Assembly: GCA_026418625.1 (NCBI GenBank)
Contig: JAOABA010000056.1
Span: 124,001-188,000 of the forward strand
DNA: 64,000 nucleotides
From: Candidatus Kapaibacterium sp.
GTDB taxonomy: Bacteria; Bacteroidota; Ignavibacteria; Kapaibacteriales; UBA2268
Reading direction: 5' to 3'
Shown one piece after another: positions 53,760 to 61,117 of the stretch; the first letter of the stretch is position 1, and each line of letters begins with the position of its first letter. The notes below the pieces were generated by a model. It did no database searches. It worked only from the letters and a program-made list of their open reading frames with translations, and was not told the origin of the DNA. The position numbers were made by a program, and so were the translations under genes.

Positions 53760-54902
53760 ATGAATGATAATTTTTTTACTGAAGAACAAAATATGCTTCG
53801 TGAGATGGTTCGTGATTTTACAAATAACGAATTAAAACCAGTCGCAGCCAAAATTGACGAAAACGAGGAAATTCCACAGGATATAATAAATAAAATTAAG
53901 GAGCTTGGTCTTTTGGGTGCTCCATTCCCTATTGAATACGGTGGAAGCGGCTTTGGTGAAGTTGGGTATTGCATTGTTCAAGAAGAAATTGGCAGGGGTT
54001 GTCTCTCTACTGCAACTATGATAGGTGCTCATTGTTCAATTGGAACAAATGCAATGTTTATCGGTGGTGATGAACAATTAAAACAAAAATTCGTTGTCCC
54101 TTGCGCTTCTGGCGAAAAGATTGCTGCTTTTGCCCTTACCGAACAAGGAGCCGGCTCAGATGCTTTCAATCTTAAAACTAAAGCCCACTTGGATGGAAAT
54201 GAATGGGTAATTAATGGCGAAAAGCTTTGGATTACAAATGGTCCTTTCGCTGATATTTTTTCAGTTTTTGCAAGAACAAACCTTGGAATAACTGGTTTTG
54301 TTGTCGAAAAAGGAACCCCCGGCTTTACCCCCGGTGCCCCTGAAAGAAAAATGGGAATTCGTGGTAGCAAAACTTCTTCTTTAACATTCGATAATGTAAG
54401 AATTCCTAAAGATAATATAATTGGAAAGGAAGGAAAGGGTTTTCTAATTGCAATGAAAACTTTGGATGCTGGTAGATTAGGTTTAGGAGCTGCTTGCTTA
54501 GGTGCTTGCAAAGAATTACTTGAATTATCAACAAAATATGCTAAAGAACGCAAACAATTCGATGAACCTATCGCAAACTTTCAGGCAATTCAATTTATGC
54601 TTGCTGAAATGGCTACTGAAATCTATGTCCTTGATACTCTTGTCTATCATACAGCTAAGTTATATGATAGTGGTGAAATGCTTTCAAGGCAGGCTGCGAT
54701 GGTGAAATATGTAGCTTCAATGGCACTTGATAAATGCGCTGATCACGCTCTTCAGATCCACGGCGGAATGGGCTATTCTCGTGAATTACCCATTGAACGT
54801 TTCTATCGTGACTCGAGAATCAATAGAATTTTCGAAGGAACATCGGAGGTTCAGAAGCTTGTTATTGCACGTGATATAATCAAAAGAAATGGAAGAATGT
54901 AG
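53760..54902 (+). CDS. Acyl-CoA dehydrogenase
   Basis: 380 residues, standard length. FAD-binding F-A-L-T-E-Q-G-A-G-S-D and K-L-W-I-T-N-G; C-terminal I-H-G-G-M-G-Y-S and the catalytic Glu in R-I-F-E-G-T-S-E-V-Q. This is the short/medium/branched-chain class (butyryl-CoA dehydrogenase-like). It oxidises acyl-CoA to enoyl-CoA with ETF as electron acceptor. The exact chain length cannot be told. Confidence 0.93.
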   Translation: MNDNFFTEEQNMLREMVRDFTNNELKPVAAKIDENEEIPQDIINKIKELGLLGAPFPIEYGGSGFGEVGYCIVQEEIGRGCLSTATMIGAHCSIGTNAMFIGGDEQLKQKFVVPCASGEKIAAFALTEQGAGSDAFNLKTKAHLDGNEWVINGEKLWITNGPFADIFSVFARTNLGITGFVVEKGTPGFTPGAPERKMGIRGSKTSSLTFDNVRIPKDNIIGKEGKGFLIAMKTLDAGRLGLGAACLGACKELLELSTKYAKERKQFDEPIANFQAIQFMLAEMATEIYVLDTLVYHTAKLYDSGEMLSRQAAMVKYVASMALDKCADHALQIHGGMGYSRELPIERFYRDSRINRIFEGTSEVQKLVIARDIIKRNGRM

Positions 54903-54904
54903 AA

Positions 54905-55225
54905 TCACTCAACTATTTCTTCTTTTTTCTTTAATTCTAATAATTCTCTTTTAGCTCTTGCTTGAGCGCTATCCTGAATCCTGAGGAATTCCTCAGGATT
55001 CTTTGTATATTCAAAATACTTATCCCTAAAAGACTCCTTCGTATATCCATATTTTTCAAACACTTTCAAAACTTTGGGATTTGCTTCTGCGGTATCAGGA
55101 TAGATAGCTCTTAAAATGAGTATTTCCTTTTGGGTCTCAATAAATCTGTTCTTTTCTTCTTCGGAATTCGAACAAGAAAATAAAAAAATTAAAGAAAAAA
55201 CTATTATGATATTGCTAATATTCAT
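54905..55225 (-). CDS. Small lipoprotein, hypothetical
   Basis: 106 residues. Signal peptide with lipobox L-F-S-C followed by S-N-S-E-E-E. Mature part is a charged helical segment containing V-F-E-K-Y-G-Y-T-K-E-S-F-R-D-K-Y-F-E-Y, similar in layout to short DUF4296-type lipoproteins of Bacteroidota, not assigned firmly. Likely anchored in the outer or inner membrane. Confidence 0.75.
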   Translation of the reverse strand: MNISNIIIVFSLIFLFSCSNSEEEKNRFIETQKEILILRAIYPDTAEANPKVLKVFEKYGYTKESFRDKYFEYTKNPEEFLRIQDSAQARAKRELLELKKKEEIVE

Positions 55226-55272
55226 ATAGCAAAAATAATAATTTTAAATGAGAAGTAAAATTTTGGCTTATT

Positions 55273-55833
55273 TTAAGCTTCAACAAAAACATCGAGGCTA
55301 TGATAGAATAACTCAGAGCCTTTATTTAAGCCAAATTCGAACTCTTTCTTATCACAAACTGTATTAGCAAGGTTAAGTCCAAAATTAATATGATGAATTT
55401 CATTAAGATGCTCATCAAAATATTCAAGATCTGCTGGATCGAAGCCATAATGTTTTATTAAACCTTCCTTTTTTGTTTTTGCAACTTCTGGTTGCTGCAT
55501 TTCAAAGGATTGCAAAGCACCAAGACGAGCTGAAGGTGAAAGGAGGGATATTTCATCAATAATATATTTTAGACTTGGAGAATTTTCTGCTTTTGGAAGT
55601 TTTTCAATCCATTTAGTCCAAAGGGAAATATGTCGTGTTTCATCTTCGATAATTCTTTCTGAAGTTTCATTTTTTATGTTTAAATCTGTGATGATACTTC
55701 TCCATAAATCTGGCATAAAAGTTATTAATTCAACGTATGATTGTCCATATTCCGAAAGCTTTGGAATGCTGACTTTTCCCTCTGACCAACTTTGATAAAA
55801 AGGATGATCAAGTAATTTATATTTTAAATCCAT
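55273..55833 (-). CDS. TenA/PqqC-fold protein, CADD-like
   Basis: 186 residues from the ATG at 55831-55833, chosen because GGAG lies 6 nt upstream; an ATG 12 bp earlier is also in frame. All-helical. Probable metal ligands: E-D-E-T-R-H and E-H-L-N-E-I-H-H with earlier Glu residues, as in heme-oxygenase-like di-metal proteins. CADD of Chlamydia, in this fold, takes part in p-aminobenzoate synthesis. Function here is an inference. Monocistronic. Confidence 0.65.
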   Translation of the reverse strand: MDLKYKLLDHPFYQSWSEGKVSIPKLSEYGQSYVELITFMPDLWRSIITDLNIKNETSERIIEDETRHISLWTKWIEKLPKAENSPSLKYIIDEISLLSPSARLGALQSFEMQQPEVAKTKKEGLIKHYGFDPADLEYFDEHLNEIHHINFGLNLANTVCDKKEFEFGLNKGSELFYHSLDVFVEA

Positions 55834-55905
55834 ATTAAACTCCATAAAATAAAAAAATTTATTATCACAAAATTATTAATTAAGTTTATCTAATAAAAAT
55901 ATTCT

Positions 55906-55937
55906 TTTGTAAAAGTCAAAATTTAAGACTAATTTTG
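55906..55937 (+). promoter_or_regulatory. Bacteroidota-type promoter for the beta-helix protein
   Basis: TTTG (55906-55909), 20-base spacer, TAATTTTG (55930-55937), then GGAGG and ATG at 55961. A full match to the consensus layout. Confidence 0.6.
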
Positions 55938-55960
55938 ATAAAAAGAATTGGAGGAATAAA

Positions 55961-57646
55961 ATGATAATCAGAATTTTTTCATTACTTATTTTATTAAGTT
56001 TTGCTTCTTACTCCGCAACCTACTATGTTTCACTTAACGGCAATGACAATAATGATGGTTTAAGTTTGGAAAATGCTTTTGCAACACCGGGTTTCGCTTC
56101 AAAAGCAATGTCAAATGGTGATACTCTTTTAATTTTATCTGGTGATTATTTAATGTCTGTATATTATGATGATATGATAACACCACCTGCAGGCTTAAAT
56201 AATCGCTTTACAGTTATTCGAGGTATAGGTAACACTAAACCAAGGCTTATTGGCAAAGGAGAAAATGGTCTGGGATTATTATGTGCAATTGATTTAGGTG
56301 GAAATTCAAATATTTTAGTTGAAAATCTTGAAATCACGAGTTTGATTGACTCTCCATATTCTGGTGGTTTTCGAGATGGAATAGAGAATTTTGCTTCGGA
56401 AGACTGGGAGAAAATTTCAAATATTATTTTGTCAAATATTCTGATACACCATATTGAAGAAACAGCCATCAATTTAAGCGGAAATGCTGAAAATATTATT
56501 ATAAAAAATTGCCATTTGCATCACACTGGTGGAACATTAATAAGTTCAGCTTATCACTCTGCCGGATCTGGATGGAAGAATGTTCTTATTGATAGCTGTT
56601 TATTAGAATATGCAGGAAGATATTTTCGGGGAAAAGAACAAAATTCTGAATGGGACCGTCCCGATGGCATTGGCATTGAAATTTCAGAAGGACCCTTTGA
56701 AATCCGCAATTGTGTCAGTCAGTTTAATTTAGGTGATGGTTTCGATTCAAAAGCCCATAATACCTACATTCATCACTGTGTTTCAGCAAATAATTTTGCC
56801 GATGGTATAAAACTATGGGGAGATAGTGCTCGTGTTGAAAATTGTTTGATATATGGCATAGGTGGAGGTAATCCTGAAAGCTCACCTTGGGTATCTTTAA
56901 TACTTGAATGTGATAGAGAAAACTACTATGCTGAACTTACCAACTTAACTATCCACGACGGCTCGCCCAGACGACATTACTTAGGAACAATTAATTACGG
57001 GCTTGATAATAATTCTACTGTATTAATCAGAAATTGCCTTTTTCAGGGGGCTTCTAATCGCTTCTATTCAAGTCCAAATGTTAAACTTATTTTGAAAAAT
57101 AATATTTTTGGAACAACCGGAGAAAGCATTTTATTAGAAGCTATGGGACAGGAATTTGATGCAAATTCAATAAAAGAACTTGGTGTTGGTAACTTTTTTG
57201 CAGATGCTGATTTTGTTAATCCAACTTGGGGAAAAATTGGTAATTTTCACCTGAAACAAACTTCACCTGCTATTGATAAGGGAATTTTAGAAACTGGAAT
57301 TCCACTAACGGATTTAGATTATAAACCAAGACCAAAAATGAATGGTGTAGATATTGGTTGTTATGAATACGATCCTGAATCTGATATTGATTACGTAGTA
57401 TTGTTAGGAAGTAAAATCGAAATTTATCCAAATCCTGCTTCAAATTTTTTTAATATTTTATCTGATGTTTATATTTCAAGTGTTGAAATTCTTAATCTGC
57501 AAGGAATTTCTCAATTAAAACTAAATCAAGAATTTTATGGACAACACTCAATTGATATTAATGAATTGCCAAATGGTTTTCATATTGTCAAAATTAAAAC
57601 AAAGAATGATGTTATAATGAAACCTTTAATTAAAATTTCAAACTAA
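55961..57646 (+). CDS. Secreted right-handed beta-helix protein with T9SS sorting domain
   Basis: 561 residues. Signal peptide about 1-18. The start T-Y-Y-V-S-L-N-G-N-D-N-N-D-G-L-S is the usual entry of parallel beta-helix (pectin-lyase-like, PbH1) proteins. Repeats run to about residue 470 (N-I-I-I-K-N-C-H-L-H-H-T-G, F-E-I-R-N-C-V-S-Q, Y-I-H-H-C-V-S-A-N). The tail (Y-P-N-P-A-S-N-F-F to the end) is a sorting domain with no palindromic insert. A polysaccharide target is plausible but no catalytic residues are identified. Confidence 0.87.
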   Translation: MIIRIFSLLILLSFASYSATYYVSLNGNDNNDGLSLENAFATPGFASKAMSNGDTLLILSGDYLMSVYYDDMITPPAGLNNRFTVIRGIGNTKPRLIGKGENGLGLLCAIDLGGNSNILVENLEITSLIDSPYSGGFRDGIENFASEDWEKISNIILSNILIHHIEETAINLSGNAENIIIKNCHLHHTGGTLISSAYHSAGSGWKNVLIDSCLLEYAGRYFRGKEQNSEWDRPDGIGIEISEGPFEIRNCVSQFNLGDGFDSKAHNTYIHHCVSANNFADGIKLWGDSARVENCLIYGIGGGNPESSPWVSLILECDRENYYAELTNLTIHDGSPRRHYLGTINYGLDNNSTVLIRNCLFQGASNRFYSSPNVKLILKNNIFGTTGESILLEAMGQEFDANSIKELGVGNFFADADFVNPTWGKIGNFHLKQTSPAIDKGILETGIPLTDLDYKPRPKMNGVDIGCYEYDPESDIDYVVLLGSKIEIYPNPASNFFNILSDVYISSVEILNLQGISQLKLNQEFYGQHSIDINELPNGFHIVKIKTKNDVIMKPLIKISN

Positions 57647-57756
57647 TGATTTAGTAAAGAAAGACATCATATCAGGTTTTGTTATTATCAATTTTACGAT
57701 TAAATTATATGTTTTGATTTTTCAAATTTTAAAATTTTGTGAATTAGGAGAAATAG

Positions 57757-59094
57757 ATGTCGTTTAATCCAAATACTGAAGAAGTTCAGCAAGAAATGTT
57801 AAATATTATTGGTGTTAACAATTTTGAAGATTTGATAAAGGTTATTCCTAATGAATTAAGGTTCAAAGGAGACCTGAATTTACCGCCTGAATTATCTGAA
57901 TATGAAATAATAAAACTATTACAACAGTATTCATCAATGAACGCTTCATCATCTAACAATGTTTGCTTTATGGGTGGTGGAGCTTACGATGTATTTGTTC
58001 CATCTATTGTCAATATGGTTATTGATAGGTCTGAGTTTAAAACAGCTTATACACCATATCAAGCAGAAGTGTCTCAAGGAACCTTACAAGCAATGTATGA
58101 ATTCCAATCTTTGATTTGTAATTTAACAGCTATGGACGTTTCGAATGCCTCACTTTACGATGGTGGTAGCGCACTCGCCGAAGCCTGTCTTATGTCGAAT
58201 GCTCACAACCGAAAAACGGAATTCATCTATGCTGGAACAATCAATCCAAATTATAAGAAAGTCGTTTCAACAATATGTGCAGGAAAGAACTTTTCTTATA
58301 AAACTTTTGTCAAAAGCGATGGAACCACTGATTTAGAAGAATTAGAAAAAAACATTTCAGATAAAACATCGGCTGTTATCGTTCAGCATCCAAATGCTTA
58401 CGGAAATTTGGAAGAAGTTGAAGAAATTGAAAGAATTGCTCATAGTAAAGGTGCCTTATTCATTGTGTCGGTCGATCCAATATCACTTGGAATATTAAAG
58501 GCACCCGGCGAGTATAATGCTGATATTGTTACAGGTGAGGGACAAAGTTTGGGAATACCTCTAAGTTATGGTGGTCCTTATTTAGGCATATTTGCAACCA
58601 AGAAAGAATTCGTTAGGAAAATCCCCGGAAGAATCGCCGGTGTTACACTTGATGCAGATGGAAACAAATGTTTTGTTTTGACACTTCAAACAAGAGAGCA
58701 ACAAATTAAAAGAGAAAAAGCTACTTCAAATATATGCACAAATCAAGGTTTGTTTATGTTAGCCGCAACAGTTTATATGGAGACAATGGGAAAAGCTGGT
58801 ATAATTGAAGTTGCTGAAAATTCATTTCATAAAGCTCATTATCTTGCTTCAAAAATCAAGGAATTACCCGGTTATTCCTTACTTAACGATAAGCCATTTT
58901 TCAGAGAATTTTTGGTGAAAACACCTGTCAGTCCTTCGATAATTCTTGATGAAGCAAAAAAATTCGGTATTTTAGGTGGTATTGATACTAATCGCTTTTC
59001 AGACTGTGAACCGGGATTACTAATAGCAGTAACAGAAAAAAGAACAAAGGAGGAAATGGATAACTATATTGATATTCTAAAAAAATTTTCCTAA
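57757..59094 (+). CDS. gcvPA: Glycine dehydrogenase (decarboxylating) subunit 1
   Basis: 445 residues, matching the N-terminal half of P-protein. G-A-Y-D-V-F-V-P near 75, T-P-Y-Q-A-E-V-S-Q-G-T-L-Q, D-G-G-S-A-L-A-E-A and S-Y-G-G-P-Y-L-G-I-F. The PLP lysine lies in the second subunit (GcvPB), which is not in the window. It decarboxylates glycine in the glycine cleavage system. Precedes an FtsB-like gene by 6 bp. Confidence 0.95.
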   Translation: MSFNPNTEEVQQEMLNIIGVNNFEDLIKVIPNELRFKGDLNLPPELSEYEIIKLLQQYSSMNASSSNNVCFMGGGAYDVFVPSIVNMVIDRSEFKTAYTPYQAEVSQGTLQAMYEFQSLICNLTAMDVSNASLYDGGSALAEACLMSNAHNRKTEFIYAGTINPNYKKVVSTICAGKNFSYKTFVKSDGTTDLEELEKNISDKTSAVIVQHPNAYGNLEEVEEIERIAHSKGALFIVSVDPISLGILKAPGEYNADIVTGEGQSLGIPLSYGGPYLGIFATKKEFVRKIPGRIAGVTLDADGNKCFVLTLQTREQQIKREKATSNICTNQGLFMLAATVYMETMGKAGIIEVAENSFHKAHYLASKIKELPGYSLLNDKPFFREFLVKTPVSPSIILDEAKKFGILGGIDTNRFSDCEPGLLIAVTEKRTKEEMDNYIDILKKFS

Positions 59095-59100
59095 TCTAAT

Positions 59101-59385
59101 ATGCTGAAAAAAAAATTTTATACGATAATATATCTTGCTATATTATTACTGATAATCACTTTTATGGTTTTCTCTGATTTTGGGCTTTTGAAAAGAATAG
59201 AGTTAGAGTCTGAAAAAAATGCACTTTTAGAAAATAAGAGTAAAGAAATTATGATTAGAGATTCACTAAAAAGTGCAAAAATGAGGTTAGAGTCCGATTT
59301 TACCGAAATAGAGAGAATCGCAAGGGAATATTATGGATATATTATTCCCGGCGAAACAGTTTATATTATCAGCAATTCAAAATAA
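59101..59385 (+). CDS. FtsB/DivIC-like septum protein
   Basis: 94 residues: short N-terminus, one transmembrane helix (about 8-25), then a coiled coil (L-K-R-I-E-L-E-S-E-K-N) and a short end with R-E-Y-Y-G-Y-I-I-P-G-E. This is the DivIC/FtsB layout, in which the protein joins FtsL and FtsQ in division. No motif beyond topology confirms it. Confidence 0.75.
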   Translation: MLKKKFYTIIYLAILLLIITFMVFSDFGLLKRIELESEKNALLENKSKEIMIRDSLKSAKMRLESDFTEIERIAREYYGYIIPGETVYIISNSK

Positions 59386-59441
59386 TTATTATCTCTGAAA
59401 CGTTATAAATTGATATTTCAGTTAATTTTCAGTTAATTCCT

Positions 59442-60395
59442 ATGTATATCGGTTTAGACATCGGTGGAACAAATTTCAAGATTGGAGTAATAGACGAGAC
59501 AGGAAAATTAGTTCATCAATATACTGCTGCGACTAATGCTCACAAGGGTCTTGATTATGTTCTCAACTTGATTAAAAGAATGCTTACTATCTCTTTAAAC
59601 AAATTTAAAAATGCCAAATCAATTGGGGTTGGAATACCCGGAATTGTCGATGAGGAAGGGACAGTTAAAATATCCCCGAATTTACCTGAATGGTATGATA
59701 TTTCCCTTGGCAAGTTTTTAAGAAATCAATTTTCATTACCAATTGAAATTGATAATGATGCTAACGCAGCTGCTGCTGCTGAAATGCTTTTGGGAGCGGG
59801 AAAAAATGAAACTCATTTCCTTTATGTTACTTTAGGAACAGGCGTTGGTGGTGCTATTGTTTATGATAGAAAAATTCTCAGAGGAAAACACCGTGGAGCT
59901 GGAGAAATTGGACACGTTATTATTGATGCCCACGAGTCAGTAAATTCAAAAATGCCATTTAGAACTGGCATTCTCGAGGAATATGTAGGTCGAAATCAAA
60001 TTACTGCATTTGCTGCACGAGTCATCAAAAATTATCCTGATTCAATTCTTCATAAATACGATAGACCCGATCCTTATTTTGTTTCAGAAGCCTCTGCAAA
60101 AAATGATGAAGCAGCTATTGAAATATTTACTACAATTGGAGAATATCTTGGCTTAGGTCTTGTTTCAGCAATGAACTTACTCGATATGAGACTTGTTATA
60201 ATTGGAGGAGGAATTTCTCTTGCTCATCCAATACTTTTTGATACTGCGTTAAAAACAATTAAAGAGCGTGCTATTCCAACTATTGCCGAACACGCTGAAA
60301 TTCGTCGAGCTCAATTCACTAAAGATGCAGGAATTATTGGAGCTGCACTTCTCGGCAAATATTATTACCTGCAACAAGTAAGACAAAATCAGTGA
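59442..60395 (+). CDS. ROK-family sugar kinase lacking the zinc motif
   Basis: 317 residues. ATP/sugar sites: D-I-G-G-T-N-F-K-I-G-V, G-V-G-I-P-G-I-V, E-I-D-N-D-A-N-A-A-A (catalytic Asp), G-T-G-V-G-G-A-I, G-E-I-G-H-V. The usual CxCGxxGCxE zinc cluster is replaced by N-S-K-M-P-F-R-T-G-I-L-E-E. It probably phosphorylates glucose or N-acetyl sugars in the cytoplasm. Stop overlaps the next start by four bases. Confidence 0.9.
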   Translation: MYIGLDIGGTNFKIGVIDETGKLVHQYTAATNAHKGLDYVLNLIKRMLTISLNKFKNAKSIGVGIPGIVDEEGTVKISPNLPEWYDISLGKFLRNQFSLPIEIDNDANAAAAAEMLLGAGKNETHFLYVTLGTGVGGAIVYDRKILRGKHRGAGEIGHVIIDAHESVNSKMPFRTGILEEYVGRNQITAFAARVIKNYPDSILHKYDRPDPYFVSEASAKNDEAAIEIFTTIGEYLGLGLVSAMNLLDMRLVIIGGGISLAHPILFDTALKTIKERAIPTIAEHAEIRRAQFTKDAGIIGAALLGKYYYLQQVRQNQ

Positions 60396-61039
60396 TTTAT
60401 TTTTTCTTTAACAAATTGGCAAAGCCTAACAAAATAATTTTATCAATAAATTTTAGAACAATTTTATTGCTAACGTTTGTCTTATTTATTTTTTTTTCTA
60501 ATAATTTAATTGCTCAAACTACTAATAATCAATTCGACACACTTAAACAGGAAAAATTAGATACCTTATCCTTTAAAAGCCTCAGCTCTATAACAGACAA
60601 TCAAGAAATTAAAGAAAAAAATTTTGAAATGAAAAAGTCCCCACTCGGAGCAATCCTGAGATCATTAGTTTTTCCCGGTTGGGGCCAAATCTATGTTGAA
60701 AATTACTGGAAAGCACCTCTTTTCGCAGCTGGTTGTGGTTTGCTTGTTTATTTTGTCATTGATAATAATAATAAATTTCAGACATTTCAGAAACAGTTTG
60801 ATGAATTAAAAACCACTAATCCAAATAGTTCGGAATTATTCATTTTAAGAAGTAAAAAAGAATTCTACCGAGATAATCGGGACCAAAGTGCCTTTTTTCT
60901 TGTTGCTGTTTATATTCTTGCTGCTATCGATTCTTATGTCGGTGCTCACCTTTACGATTTTAATGTTGATGATAATATTGCCTTAACTCTAAACCACCAA
61001 TCGTATCCTTCGGTAACCCTAAAATTTAAATTAAAATAA
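60392..61039 (+). CDS. DUF5683-type membrane protein
   Basis: 215 residues beginning at GTG within the kinase stop. Signal-anchor (about 20-41, ending I-A-Q), then G-A-I-L-R-S-L-V-F-P-G-W-G-Q-I-Y, the DUF5683 signature, with further helices (about 105-125 and 165-185). Function unknown; found in Bacteroidota. A later start at residue 81 would lose the signal peptide. Confidence 0.8.
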   Translation: MIYFFFNKLAKPNKIILSINFRTILLLTFVLFIFFSNNLIAQTTNNQFDTLKQEKLDTLSFKSLSSITDNQEIKEKNFEMKKSPLGAILRSLVFPGWGQIYVENYWKAPLFAAGCGLLVYFVIDNNNKFQTFQKQFDELKTTNPNSSELFILRSKKEFYRDNRDQSAFFLVAVYILAAIDSYVGAHLYDFNVDDNIALTLNHQSYPSVTLKFKLK

Positions 61040-61117
61040 TTTTTTAGTTGAAACTTTTTTCAAATTAATTAGTTAATGCTAATAAATTGTTTAATTTTAT
61101 AAAAATTTGGAGGAATT

